Of a stretch of 64,000 nt of DNA, positions 34,230 through 43,932 are shown one piece after another. The first letter of the stretch is position 1; each line of letters starts with the position of its first letter. Both the position numbers and the translations under genes were made by a program. The notes beneath the pieces were generated by a model. It saw only the letters and a program-made list of their open reading frames with translations, ran no database searches and was not told where the DNA came from. The DNA comes from Flavivirga eckloniae (GTDB lineage: Bacteria; Bacteroidota; Bacteroidia; Flavobacteriales; Flavobacteriaceae), in contig NZ_CP025791.1 of the NCBI RefSeq assembly GCF_002886045.1, positions 620,001 through 684,000 on the forward strand, written 5' to 3'.

Positions 34230-36748
34230 CAAAACCAAGCTTTCGGCATTTTTTGATCACGCATTGGTACAAATACCAAGTTATCATCGGTATCATCAGA
34301 ATTAACAAAATGTTTAAAACGCTTCATCATTTCTGGATTTTCAATGGCTTGCTTCCATTCACATTCGTACTTGTTTACCAAACCTTGCATTTCCAATTCT
34401 AATTCTTCAGCAATCCCCAGAGAATCTTCAATAACAACTTGTTTTAAATATTCTATACCACCTTCCAACTTATCTAACCATGGTGCTGTTCTTACCAATG
34501 GTCCTGCGGTACGGATATAAAACATTAAGAATCTGTCTAAGTATTTTATAGCTGTTTCGTCATCCAATTGTTCGGCAAACAATACGGCATGCTTAGGAGT
34601 CGCACCTCCGTTTCCGCATACGTATAAGTTCCATCCACCTTCAACGGCAATTAATCCGAAATCTTTTCCTCTGGCTTCTGCACATTCGCGAATACAACCC
34701 GACACACCTCCTTTTAATTTATGCGGTGAACGTAATCCTCTATAACGGTTTTCAATTTCTATAGCAAACGTTACACTTTCGTGCATACCATAACGACACC
34801 AAGTAGATCCTACACAACTTTTTACTGTACGTAGTGATTTACCATAGGCATGTCCACTTTCGAAACCAGCATCGATAAGTTCTTTCCAAATAAGCGGTAA
34901 TTGGTGCAACTCTGCACCAAATAAATCGATACGCTGACCTCCTGTTATTTTTGTATATAAATCGTATTTTTTAGCGACTTCTCCTATAACGATTAATTTG
35001 TCTGGAGTAATCTCTCCTCCTGCTATTCTTGGCACAACAGAATACGTTCCGTTACGCTGGATGTTGGCCAAAAACCGATCGTTTGTATCTTGAATACCCA
35101 CTTGGCGGTTAGGCGTTTCCATATGGATACTTGCAAATATTGAAGCTATCAACGGTTTACAAATCTCACAGCCATGCCCTTCTCCAAACAGATTTAAGGT
35201 TTCTTGATAATCTTTTACTTGATTTACTTTTATTAAGTCGTAAAGCTCTTGTCTGTTAAAATCGAAATGCTCACAAATCGTTTCCTTAACCTCTTTACCT
35301 AACGATTTTAGAGTTTCGTTAACCAAATCTACAACCATAGGTTTACAACCACCACAGCCTGTTGTAGCTTTTGTTTTGGTTATAACGTCCCCTAAATCAT
35401 TACAATCGCCTTCGGTTATAGAGCAGCAAATATCGCCTTTGGTAACACTCTCACAAGAGCATACTTGTGCAGCGTCTGGAATATCCATAACGCTACCAAA
35501 TCCGCCTTCACCTTCGCCTCTGGCTCCTACAATAAGCTCTTCTGCATCCTCGGGAATAGGTAAGCCATTCAGGTAAATTTGATGTAGCATATTGTAATCG
35601 GATGCATCACCAACCAAAATACCTCCTAGTAATTTTTTACCGTCATGACTAACATTAATACGCTTATACATGTTCTTTGTTTTATTCTCAAAAACAATGG
35701 AATATCCTTTTTCAACCGGCATAAACGGTTCGCCATAACTCGCTACATCTACACCTATTAATTTTAGTTTGGTAGACATGTCTATATCTTCCGCCATAAC
35801 AACATCTGCATTCCCTATAATTTGGTTTACTGCAACATCTGCCATATCGTAACCAGGGGCTACCAAACCGTAAATCATGTTGTTATAAAGTGCTACTTCT
35901 CCAATAGCATATATTTCAGGATCTGAAGTTTGCATTTTGTTATTTACCACAATACCTCCTCGTGTTCCCATTTCCAGATCACACGTTTTCCCTAATTCAT
36001 CGCGAGGTCTTATTCCTGCCGAAATGACCAGCATTTCTACATCAATCTTATCGTACTCCCCAAACTCCATACCTGTAATGACATCATCTCCTAAAATCTT
36101 ATTGGTTGCTTTAGAAAGGTGTACATTAATACCTATAGATTCTATTTTTTCTTGCAATACCTTACTGGATCTTATATCCAATTGTCTAGGCATCAATTTT
36201 GGTGCAAACTCTACCACATGAGGTTCTAAGCCCATATCCATGACAGCTTTTGCCGCTTCCAAACCTAAAAGCCCTCCACCTAGCACAGCCGCTTTTACTG
36301 TCTCTTCTTTACCTTTTTGAATGGTTTCGGCATAAGCAAGCATAGCCTCTAAATCTTCAATAGTCCGATAAACAAAAACGCCTTTTTTCTCAATGCCTTT
36401 AATGTTGGGGACGAAAGGAACGGAACCGGTCGCTAAGATCAAATAATCATATTTATAGTGTAAATCTTTTGTTGTAGTTATCTTTTTCGACGATCTATGA
36501 ATATCTGTAATGCGCTCGTTGGTAATCAATTCAATCCCATGTTCTTCATACCACTCCCTCGGAGCCATTTCCAATGCCTTAGCATCTTGATTATCAAAAA
36601 ATTCACTTAGGTGTACACGATCGTATGCCGGTCTGGGTTCTTCTCCAAAAATGGTAATCTTAAATTGGTTCTCTGGTGCTTGAGCTACGAATTTCTCACA
36701 AAACTTATAGCCAACCATACCGTTACCTACTACAACAATGTTTTTCAT
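34229..36748 (-). CDS. nirB: Assimilatory nitrite reductase large subunit
   Basis: 839 residues, the normal length. An FAD/NAD(P)H oxidoreductase (about 1-400, VVGNGMVGYKFCEKF and AAVLGGGLLGLEAA) is followed by one or two BFD-like [2Fe-2S] regions (CSCESVTKGDIC, CGGCK; later CEICKP), a ferredoxin-like half domain, and the siroheme-[4Fe-4S] motifs CVGSTWC (CX5C) and CIREC (CX3C). It reduces nitrite to ammonium with NAD(P)H. It is the first gene of the leftward nirB-to-narL run. Confidence 0.95.
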   Translation of the reverse strand: MKNIVVVGNGMVGYKFCEKFVAQAPENQFKITIFGEEPRPAYDRVHLSEFFDNQDAKALEMAPREWYEEHGIELITNERITDIHRSSKKITTTKDLHYKYDYLILATGSVPFVPNIKGIEKKGVFVYRTIEDLEAMLAYAETIQKGKEETVKAAVLGGGLLGLEAAKAVMDMGLEPHVVEFAPKLMPRQLDIRSSKVLQEKIESIGINVHLSKATNKILGDDVITGMEFGEYDKIDVEMLVISAGIRPRDELGKTCDLEMGTRGGIVVNNKMQTSDPEIYAIGEVALYNNMIYGLVAPGYDMADVAVNQIIGNADVVMAEDIDMSTKLKLIGVDVASYGEPFMPVEKGYSIVFENKTKNMYKRINVSHDGKKLLGGILVGDASDYNMLHQIYLNGLPIPEDAEELIVGARGEGEGGFGSVMDIPDAAQVCSCESVTKGDICCSITEGDCNDLGDVITKTKATTGCGGCKPMVVDLVNETLKSLGKEVKETICEHFDFNRQELYDLIKVNQVKDYQETLNLFGEGHGCEICKPLIASIFASIHMETPNRQVGIQDTNDRFLANIQRNGTYSVVPRIAGGEITPDKLIVIGEVAKKYDLYTKITGGQRIDLFGAELHQLPLIWKELIDAGFESGHAYGKSLRTVKSCVGSTWCRYGMHESVTFAIEIENRYRGLRSPHKLKGGVSGCIRECAEARGKDFGLIAVEGGWNLYVCGNGGATPKHAVLFAEQLDDETAIKYLDRFLMFYIRTAGPLVRTAPWLDKLEGGIEYLKQVVIEDSLGIAEELELEMQGLVNKYECEWKQAIENPEMMKRFKHFVNSDDTDDNLVFVPMRDQKMPKAWF

Positions 36749-36765
36749 ATCTACGTAATTTTAAA

Positions 36766-36789
36766 TACAAAACTAAGTAATTATACTTA
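36766..36789 (-). promoter_or_regulatory. nirB promoter segment shared with narK
   Basis: On the minus strand it has the perfect -7 box TAGTTTTG (complement of 36768-36775), 19 bp before the nirB ATG, preceded by an exact inverted pair TAAGTA-TAAT-TACTTA. It matches the narK segment 11612-11635 at 21 of 24 positions. A TACGTAATTTTAAATA word lies between it and the ATG (36752-36767). Confidence 0.6.
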
Positions 36790-36969
36790 AATATATAACA
36801 TGAATTTTACATTAGTATGAATTATTAAAGATTTCTCAAATTGATACTATATAAATTGATTAATACCTAAAATATGGGGTATGAATCAATCAACTTAATG
36901 GCGTCATTCCAATTCATTTCATGTAATTTTTGGGTATTTTTCTTATATTTGTATGTATACTTGGTCGTT

Positions 36970-37212
36970 ATGGATTTAGAAGCAAGGAAATATAAAATAG
37001 TTGAAAAGTTGATGAAAGTTTCAGATGTAGAAACCCTATATAAACTTGAACAAGTTATAAATGAAGATCTAGGTCAACAGATTTCGGTTTCTGAATTACC
37101 TGAGCCTATCCAAAGACTTATATCTCAAAGCATAGAAGATTCTGAGCAAGGTAGAGTTAGCCCTCACAAAAAAGTGATGGCTAATATCAAAACTAAATAC
37201 AATCTTTTCTAA
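36970..37212 (+). CDS. Antitoxin of a RelE/ParE-type toxin-antitoxin pair
   Basis: 80 residues from ATG 36970 (MDLEARKYKIVEKLMKVSDVETLYKLEQVI). The 32 in-frame codons upstream look non-coding. The helical, acidic protein ends with SEQGRVSPHKKVMANIKTKYNLF, the usual tail of Bacteroidota antitoxins encoded just before ParE/RelE toxins. The toxin gene follows after 5 bp. Confidence 0.8.
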   Translation: MDLEARKYKIVEKLMKVSDVETLYKLEQVINEDLGQQISVSELPEPIQRLISQSIEDSEQGRVSPHKKVMANIKTKYNLF

Positions 37213-37217
37213 ACTTT

Positions 37218-37547
37218 ATGAGAATTGTTTGGACCCAAACAGCTGAATTATCTTTTGAAGCTGAAATAGACTTTATTCTTAAAAAATGGACAAACAAAGA
37301 AGCTACATCCTTTATTAATCTAGTTGAAGAAGTTTTAGAACAACTCAAAAAATTTCCTTTATTAGGTAGGCTCTTTGAAAATGATAATATGTATTTGGTT
37401 ATTTCAAAACAAACCACATTAATTTATAGGGTTTTAAATGAAAAAACACTAGAATTATTACTCCTCTGGAACAACAAGCAAAATCCTGAAAACTTGGAAA
37501 AGGCTATTAAAAACTTAAAAGTAAAATCTAACCTGCTTCTACAGTAA
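37218..37547 (+). CDS. RelE/ParE-family toxin
   Basis: 109 residues. The compact beta-sheet pattern is visible: IVWTQTAELSFEAEIDFIL, FINLVEEVLEQLKKFPLLGRLFENDN, then TTLIYRVLNEKTLELLLLWNNKQNPE. It would act on ribosome-bound mRNA (RelE) or gyrase (ParE); which one cannot be told. Its 3' end overlaps the converging fdhF-like gene by 20 bp. Confidence 0.85.
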   Translation: MRIVWTQTAELSFEAEIDFILKKWTNKEATSFINLVEEVLEQLKKFPLLGRLFENDNMYLVISKQTTLIYRVLNEKTLELLLLWNNKQNPENLEKAIKNLKVKSNLLLQ

Positions 37548-39852
37548 TAATAATACTCTTAGAAGCCGGTGTTTTTGCAGTATGCGCATAACTATCTATA
37601 GGCACCAACACGTTAGTTTCCGGGAAATAGGTGGCACAGCAGTTCTTAGGGATATCATAACCAACCACTTTAAAATTATTAGCTTTTCTAACTTTACCAT
37701 TAAATTCAGAAGTCAGGTTTACAATCTGATGTTCTTCCAGATTCCTAGCCTTCATATCTTCCCTGTTCATGAAAATAATACGCCTTTCATTAAAAACACC
37801 ACGGTAGCGATCGTTTAAACCATAAATCGTAGTATTGAATTGGTCATGACTACGTATCGTCATCATGATTAATTCTGAATCTTTTAGCTTCCACTCAGGC
37901 AATTTATTTAAAGAAAAATTAGCCTTTCCTGTTTTTGTTTTAAATGTTCTTTCTCTGGCTCCGTTAGGTAAATAAAAACCTGATGGTTTTTTAATTCTTT
38001 TGTTGTAATCCTGGAATCCATCAACAACTTCCTGAATATCATCACGAACCAGGTTATAATCATCTTTATATTGCAACCAATCAATCTTGGAACGTTCTTT
38101 TAAAGTGGCATGTGCTATATTACAAACTACTGCTACTTCACTTAATAATTTATCTGAGCAAGGCTCTAAAATACCTTTAGTAGAGGATACTACACCCATG
38201 GAATTTTCGACACTTTGCAATTGCACGCCTGTTTTTTGATAATCTTTTTCTGCACGCCCTAAACAAGGTAGTATTAAAGCTTCTTTACCGGTAACCAGAT
38301 GCGAACGATTTAACTTCGTACTTACATGAACGGTTAGGTTACAATTAGCTAATCCTTCTGCCGAGTAATTAGTATCTGGAACTGCAGAGATAAAATTACC
38401 TCCCAACCCGAAAAACACTTTGGCTTTTTTCTCGTTCATGGCTTTAATAGCATCTATTACCGAGTATCCATGTTTGGTCGTAGGTTTGAAACCGTATTTA
38501 TTTTCAATTTTATCTAAAAAGGCTTGGGGTGCTGCTTCCCATATACCAACGGTTCTGTCTCCTTGCACATTAGAATGTCCTCTTACCGGACACGTTCCTG
38601 CGCCTTCTTTTCCTATGCTCCCTTTTAGCAATAATAGATTTACCAATTCACGTATGTTATCTACCGCGTTTTCATGTTGTGTAAGTCCCATTGCCCAGCA
38701 AATGATGATCTTTTTCTTATTTAAAACCAGATCGAAAACAGCATCGAAAGTAGGTGTATCTATGCCTGTTAATGCCAAACAATCACTAAAATCATACTGT
38801 TTTAAATCTGAAATAAAAGCGTCATAGCTATGAGTATGCTCATTAATAAAATCTTTATCGAACACATTGCCCTCTAATTCCTCTTTTTCTAATAATTTAA
38901 GTAATAAGGCCTTTATAAGCGCAACATCTCCATTAATGGTAATAGGTACAAATATATCTGCCAGCCTAGTACCTCCCGTTAATAATTTAACTGGGTTTTG
39001 TGGGTTGGTAAATTTAATAAGGCCTGCTTCCGGTAAAGGATTAATGGCTATAATTTTTCCACCATTTCTTTTACATTTTTCCAGGGCTGTTAACATTCTT
39101 GGATGGTTGGTTCCGGGATTCTGACCAATAACCATAACTAATTCTGCTTTATATAAATCATCTAGAGTTACCGAGCCCTTGCCTATACCCAATGTTTCGG
39201 ATAGCGCACTACCACTTGCTTCATGACACATATTAGAACAATCTGGAAGATTGGCTGTTCCAAATTCACGAACAAACAACTGGTATAAAAAAGCGGCTTC
39301 GTTAGTTGTTCTTCCTGATGTATAAAACACGGCTTCATCCGGATCGTTTAAAGCATTTAAATGCTTCCCCACTTTTTTAAAGGCACTTTCCCAGGATATG
39401 GGCTGATAATGCGTAGCGCCTTCTGCCAAAAACACAGGTTCTGAAAGACGCCCAGATTTACCAATTTCGAAATCGGATAATTTAGCCAGTTCTTCTACAG
39501 AATGGTCTGCAAAAAACTTGAAGCCTATGGTTGTTTTTTGCATTTCTTCCGACATGGCTTTCATACCATTTTCGCAGTATTCGCCTAATGATGAGCGTTC
39601 ATCGTCTGGATCTGGCCATGCGCAACCCGGACAATCAAATCCTCCTTTTTGGTTTATTTTGGTAGAAATTTTAATGGCGTCTGATGGTTTCAGATATTTT
39701 GAAGCATGATTGACCGCGGATTTTAACGCTTTAAAACCACCGCTATTCTTTGCTGGTTTGGTTACTTTTAGATTTGTAAATTCTTCTGGCGTGTTTGCCT
39801 TATCTATGGGGGATTTACTCATAAAACCTTTGCTATATTTAATACCTGACAT
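37528..39852 (-). CDS. FdhF/YdeP-family molybdopterin oxidoreductase
   Basis: 774 residues. It has the YdeP start with GGFDCPGCAWPDPDDE (a CxxC at about 74-77) and EYCENGMKAM, the molybdopterin domain (YTSGRTTNEAAFLYQLFVREFG, PDCSNMCHEASG, VIGQNPGTNHPRML) and the C-terminal molydopterin-binding domain (IRSHDQFNTTIYGLNDRYRGVF). YdeP homologues are linked to acid resistance in E. coli, but the reaction is unknown; this is not a proven formate dehydrogenase. It stands alone on the minus strand. Confidence 0.88.
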   Translation of the reverse strand: MSGIKYSKGFMSKSPIDKANTPEEFTNLKVTKPAKNSGGFKALKSAVNHASKYLKPSDAIKISTKINQKGGFDCPGCAWPDPDDERSSLGEYCENGMKAMSEEMQKTTIGFKFFADHSVEELAKLSDFEIGKSGRLSEPVFLAEGATHYQPISWESAFKKVGKHLNALNDPDEAVFYTSGRTTNEAAFLYQLFVREFGTANLPDCSNMCHEASGSALSETLGIGKGSVTLDDLYKAELVMVIGQNPGTNHPRMLTALEKCKRNGGKIIAINPLPEAGLIKFTNPQNPVKLLTGGTRLADIFVPITINGDVALIKALLLKLLEKEELEGNVFDKDFINEHTHSYDAFISDLKQYDFSDCLALTGIDTPTFDAVFDLVLNKKKIIICWAMGLTQHENAVDNIRELVNLLLLKGSIGKEGAGTCPVRGHSNVQGDRTVGIWEAAPQAFLDKIENKYGFKPTTKHGYSVIDAIKAMNEKKAKVFFGLGGNFISAVPDTNYSAEGLANCNLTVHVSTKLNRSHLVTGKEALILPCLGRAEKDYQKTGVQLQSVENSMGVVSSTKGILEPCSDKLLSEVAVVCNIAHATLKERSKIDWLQYKDDYNLVRDDIQEVVDGFQDYNKRIKKPSGFYLPNGARERTFKTKTGKANFSLNKLPEWKLKDSELIMMTIRSHDQFNTTIYGLNDRYRGVFNERRIIFMNREDMKARNLEEHQIVNLTSEFNGKVRKANNFKVVGYDIPKNCCATYFPETNVLVPIDSYAHTAKTPASKSIIITVEAG

Positions 39853-40033
39853 CGGTAAAAATAATTTTTTTTTAAATAGTAGCTCTAAGTTACTATAAGA
39901 TTATCATATTTATAACTAATTAAATAGATTCTTAAAACCTTATACATTAAAACTGTACAGATATTCTATTTAAAATTGGCTTTTATAAAGATTTTCGCAA
40001 TCCTTCATATAGTACAAATTGACATTATTTAAT

Positions 40034-40654
40034 TTAGAAATCATCAAATGCACGTTTATAAAAAGCGTCATAATCTGCCTTTGAGTCCAAATCTATATTC
40101 TGAAAAGAGGGTACAACAGTTTTTACAAAAGATGCATAGGCATGAATAATTTGTTTTGCCCCTTTATCATCTCCTAATTTTGATAGTTCTGATAAGTATG
40201 TTTTATCAAAAATTACTGGCACTCCTAAAACACCACTTTTATACGAAGTAGCTATAATTTGATTTTCCCCAGGACTGAAATTATCAATTAAAGTGTTTAA
40301 ATAATTGGCATCTATAAATGGCTGGTCTGCTAAGCATATAAGTACGGCATCAATCTCTGGTTTTAAATTTATAATGTGATCGGCAGCACAGGCTATAGAT
40401 TTTCCTAAACCCAATCTCCAATCTTTATTTTTAATAATACTAACTGGAAATTTATTTATGTCATTTTTAATTGCGGTATAATGAGCTCCTAACACTACAA
40501 AAACATCATTGGTGTTGGCTTTTAATGCGGTTTGAATGGTATGCCCTAAAAGCGTAGTATTCCCCCAAACAAGTAACTGCTTTACGGTTCCCATACGCTT
40601 TGATGCGCCGGCAGCCAATATAACTATAGGAATATTTAAGGAGTGGTTAGCCAC
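40034..40654 (-). CDS. Molybdenum cofactor nucleotidyltransferase (MocA/MobA-like)
   Basis: 206 residues. The nucleotidyltransferase signature VILAAGASKRMGTVKQLL is at about 11-28, with DAVLICLADQPFID as the metal-binding region. MocA adds CMP to molybdopterin to make the cofactor of xanthine-oxidase-type enzymes. It is the last gene of the run iorA-iorB-xdhC-mocA, just where such a maturase is expected. Confidence 0.85.
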   Translation of the reverse strand: MANHSLNIPIVILAAGASKRMGTVKQLLVWGNTTLLGHTIQTALKANTNDVFVVLGAHYTAIKNDINKFPVSIIKNKDWRLGLGKSIACAADHIINLKPEIDAVLICLADQPFIDANYLNTLIDNFSPGENQIIATSYKSGVLGVPVIFDKTYLSELSKLGDDKGAKQIIHAYASFVKTVVPSFQNIDLDSKADYDAFYKRAFDDF

Positions 40655-40665
40655 TATGAATATGT

Positions 40666-41685
40666 TTAAGAATGAATTTTCCCTGCTTTTTTGCTCAACG
40701 ATATGGATTCTCGTTTTCTGGTGATTGCTAATATTTCAGACACAATGGAAACCGCTATTTCCTGCGGTGTTTCAGAACCTATATCTATCCCTGCAGGTCC
40801 ATGAACGGTCTCTAAAAAAGCATCATCTATATCTGGACAGTATTCTATAAACTGAGATAGTAAATCTTCGCGTCGTTTTGTTGGTCCCAATAAACCAATG
40901 TACACAGGGTTTGTATCTTTTAGTTGGACTAAATACCTTAAATCGTTTGCAAAATTATGCGTCATTAACACTATAGCCGTTTGGTTATCGATAGATGATA
41001 CTTCCATATGCTCTGGCGAAACAGCCTGAAAACTAACAGCTCCCGGAAAATTTACTATCGATTTAGAGTCAGATGGTCCAGAAACAATAGTAACCTCCCA
41101 CCCTGTTAAGGCTGCATACTTACATAGCTGTACGGCATCATGTTCTGCTCCAATAATAACTAGTTTAAAGCAAGGGGGCATCTGTTGTTTAAATAAGGCT
41201 AGCGAAGTGTTTACTTCTGGCTCTTCCCTATTATTTTGCAGTGAAAAAAGCTTGTCGTTAATTTTAATCCAAGAGCCTATTTGAGGAAAAACACCTTCTT
41301 TTTTATTATAGTATGAATGTATACTGAATGTATCTCTTTTCTTTAAACAGTTATAAAATGCTGCTTTAAAAGCTGTTTCTGGTTCAAATAATTCTATTAA
41401 AATATACAAAACACCTTCGCACCCCAATCTATATCTGCCATCATAGGTCATTATTTTAGATGCTCCTGTTTTAAACACAGTTTCCGACTGCAGTAAAATC
41501 TCTTTTTCTACACAGCCTCCACTAACTGCACCTATCATTTTGCCATCTTCAAGAATAAGCATGCGTACTCCGGGTTTTCTATAGGAAGAACCATCAAGCG
41601 CTACAACAGAGGCCAAAACAGATCTAATTCCTGATTTATTAGCTATTTCAGCCTGATTGACTATATCTTTAAACTCATGTGTCAT
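40666..41685 (-). CDS. XdhC/CoxI-family molybdenum enzyme maturation factor
   Basis: 339 residues. The N-terminal XdhC_CoxI segment holds SVVALDGSSYRKPGVRMLI and GAVSGGCVEKEIL; the C-terminal Rossmann segment has LVIIGAEHDAVQL and ends ETVHGPAGIDIGSETPQEIAVSI. XdhC proteins bind the Mo cofactor, promote its sulfuration and insert it into xanthine-oxidase-type enzymes. It lies 9 bp behind iorB and 11 bp before mocA. Confidence 0.9.
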   Translation of the reverse strand: MTHEFKDIVNQAEIANKSGIRSVLASVVALDGSSYRKPGVRMLILEDGKMIGAVSGGCVEKEILLQSETVFKTGASKIMTYDGRYRLGCEGVLYILIELFEPETAFKAAFYNCLKKRDTFSIHSYYNKKEGVFPQIGSWIKINDKLFSLQNNREEPEVNTSLALFKQQMPPCFKLVIIGAEHDAVQLCKYAALTGWEVTIVSGPSDSKSIVNFPGAVSFQAVSPEHMEVSSIDNQTAIVLMTHNFANDLRYLVQLKDTNPVYIGLLGPTKRREDLLSQFIEYCPDIDDAFLETVHGPAGIDIGSETPQEIAVSIVSEILAITRKRESISLSKKAGKIHS

Positions 41686-41694
41686 ATACAGAAA

Positions 41695-43911
41695 TTACCC
41701 TATCACTTTTTCTAAATCCATATTATTCATATAGGGCTGTTTAGTTAACCTTTTTCCAGTAGCTTTATAAATCGCATTGGCTACAGCAGCTCCTACCGGA
41801 GGTAATGTAGGTTCTCCTAATCCTGTTGGCGCTATATCACTTTCAACAAAATGCACATCTACATGTGGCGTCTGCCCCATTCTTATTAATTGATAGCTGT
41901 TGAAATTATTAGATTGAGGCACACCATCACTGAATGTTAATTCGCCATACATAGCATGACCTATACCATCAATAACACCTCCTTTTATTTGGTTTAATGC
42001 GCCCAAAGGGTTTACTACGATACCACAATCTACCGCACAGGTTACTTTTTTAACTATCGGGTTACCATTTTCCATAACAATATCTGCTACTTCTGCAACA
42101 TGGGTGTTATGGCAATAATACACCGAGAATCCTTGATAAACATCCGCTTTGGTTTTCCCCCAATTGGACTTATCTACCACTAATTTTATCACCCCTTGTA
42201 AACGTTCTGGGCTGTACTCTATGTTAGGTTCTGGATTCTTTTTAACATTTTCCAGTAAATCCATATGCAACTGAATACGATCCACTTCCATAACCTCAGC
42301 CAATTCATCAAAAAAGCTTTGCTCAGCACTTGCCAGGAAATTCGTGTAAGGCGCTCTCCAAGCTCCTGTGGTTATATTACTTTTATAATTAGCGGTATCT
42401 ACCTGATAGTTTTCTATCGCTGCAGCCGGAAAGAAATTAGGGATCAATCCGTACATATTCCCATTAACACAAGCTTCTTTTAAATGGTATCCTGTTAATT
42501 TGCCATCTTTAATCGATGCCGCTATTCTGTATTTTGTTGTTGGACGATACACACCTGTTGCCATATCATGCTCTCTAGTAGACACCATTTTAACTGGCTT
42601 TTTAATCATACTGGCAATTTCAACGACCTCATAAACAAAATCGCTGTAAAGTCGTCGGCCAAAGCCGCCTCCCATTCTTGTCATTTCTATCTCGATATCT
42701 TCTATATCCCTTTCCAAAAAGACCGCTATCCCATTAGCTGTTGCTTCTGGAGTTTGTGTAGGTCCTACTAAATGAACTTTTTCTTCTGTAATGTTTGCGA
42801 AAAAATTCATGGGTTCCATACAATTATGTGGTAAAAAGGATGATTCATAAGTACGTTCTAGAACTTTATCTGCTTCTGCAAATGCCTTCTTTACGTCACC
42901 GTCAGAACGTCTGGTATTAAACTCATTGCCATCCAATAAATCGAATAATGCTTTATCGTGCGTTTCTGTACTCTCTAGTGGCGAGCTGTTTTTCCAGGTT
43001 GCTTTAATCGCTTTTACACCTTTTATAGCATCCCAAGTCGTTTTTGCTACGACCACAACTTTATCGCTGGCACTTAGTTTCGCTGTCCAACTTCGTTTTT
43101 CCTGTTTATTATATGCTCTAACTTTTTCTCCAATTGTTACAACGTCAATAACACCAGGTAAAGCTTTAGCTGCACTGGCATCAAAAGATTCTAATTCTTG
43201 TCCAAAAGCGGGCGGTCTTAAAATTGAAGCATAAACCATACCTTCTTCTTTATAATCCAGCCCAAAAAGTGGCTTTCCGGTTACGATTTTATCAAGATCG
43301 ACATTAGTTGTTCCTTTGCCAATAATCGTAAAGTCTTTTGGGTCTTTAAGTTTAACGTCTTCTGGCACTTCCAACAAAGCGGCTTCTTTTACAACATCTC
43401 CATAACCAAATGTATCACCGTTAGCATTTGTAATAATTCCCTGAGAAGCCTTACAATCAGAAGCCGAAACACCCCATTTTGCTGCTGCGGCATTTACTAA
43501 CATTTGCTTTGCCGTGGCACCCGTTTGTCTTAACGGTTCCCAACTGTATCGGATTGACTGACTACCTCCCGCCACTTGTCTTGCGTAGTTTTTGGTATCG
43601 AGCTTACCTTGCTCAACATAAACATCTTCCCAAGGCACATCCAATTCTTCTGCAATAATCATAGGCATCGAAGTCTTTACACCTTGGCCAATTTCCGGAT
43701 TTGGTGAAAATATAGTGACCTTACCTTCATCTGAAATTTTTATGAAGGCATTAAAATCGTTAAAGTTTAACTGACTAAGATCTATTGGCGGCTTTACATT
43801 TTCTTTACATGCTGTAAATAAATTAAAGCTAATAAGCATCCCTCCACTCGCTAATGCTGAAGTTTTTAAGAACGATCTTCTATTAAATGTTTGCTGTTTT
43901 GAAAGATTCAT
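41695..43911 (-). CDS. Xanthine-oxidase-family molybdopterin-binding subunit (IorB-like aldehyde/isoquinoline dehydrogenase)
   Basis: 738 residues with a Tat signal (RRSFLKTSALASGG). The two Ald_Xan_dh domains are visible: GPTQTPEATANGIAVFLE, MTRMGGGFGRRLYSDFVYE, and the C-terminal glycine-rich GLGEPTLPPVGAAVANAIYKATG with the catalytic Glu. Members oxidise N-heterocycles or aldehydes in the periplasm; the substrate here is not known. The partner [2Fe-2S] subunit lies 21 bp upstream. No cytochrome subunit is encoded nearby. Confidence 0.9.
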   Translation of the reverse strand: MNLSKQQTFNRRSFLKTSALASGGMLISFNLFTACKENVKPPIDLSQLNFNDFNAFIKISDEGKVTIFSPNPEIGQGVKTSMPMIIAEELDVPWEDVYVEQGKLDTKNYARQVAGGSQSIRYSWEPLRQTGATAKQMLVNAAAAKWGVSASDCKASQGIITNANGDTFGYGDVVKEAALLEVPEDVKLKDPKDFTIIGKGTTNVDLDKIVTGKPLFGLDYKEEGMVYASILRPPAFGQELESFDASAAKALPGVIDVVTIGEKVRAYNKQEKRSWTAKLSASDKVVVVAKTTWDAIKGVKAIKATWKNSSPLESTETHDKALFDLLDGNEFNTRRSDGDVKKAFAEADKVLERTYESSFLPHNCMEPMNFFANITEEKVHLVGPTQTPEATANGIAVFLERDIEDIEIEMTRMGGGFGRRLYSDFVYEVVEIASMIKKPVKMVSTREHDMATGVYRPTTKYRIAASIKDGKLTGYHLKEACVNGNMYGLIPNFFPAAAIENYQVDTANYKSNITTGAWRAPYTNFLASAEQSFFDELAEVMEVDRIQLHMDLLENVKKNPEPNIEYSPERLQGVIKLVVDKSNWGKTKADVYQGFSVYYCHNTHVAEVADIVMENGNPIVKKVTCAVDCGIVVNPLGALNQIKGGVIDGIGHAMYGELTFSDGVPQSNNFNSYQLIRMGQTPHVDVHFVESDIAPTGLGEPTLPPVGAAVANAIYKATGKRLTKQPYMNNMDLEKVIG

Positions 43912-43932
43912 TTTGTTTCTTATTTATTGGGG

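Noticed and set aside
37528-39852. True formate dehydrogenase
   Set aside because: The sequence follows the YdeP branch, whose reaction is not known; no partner subunits or accessory Fdh genes are nearby.
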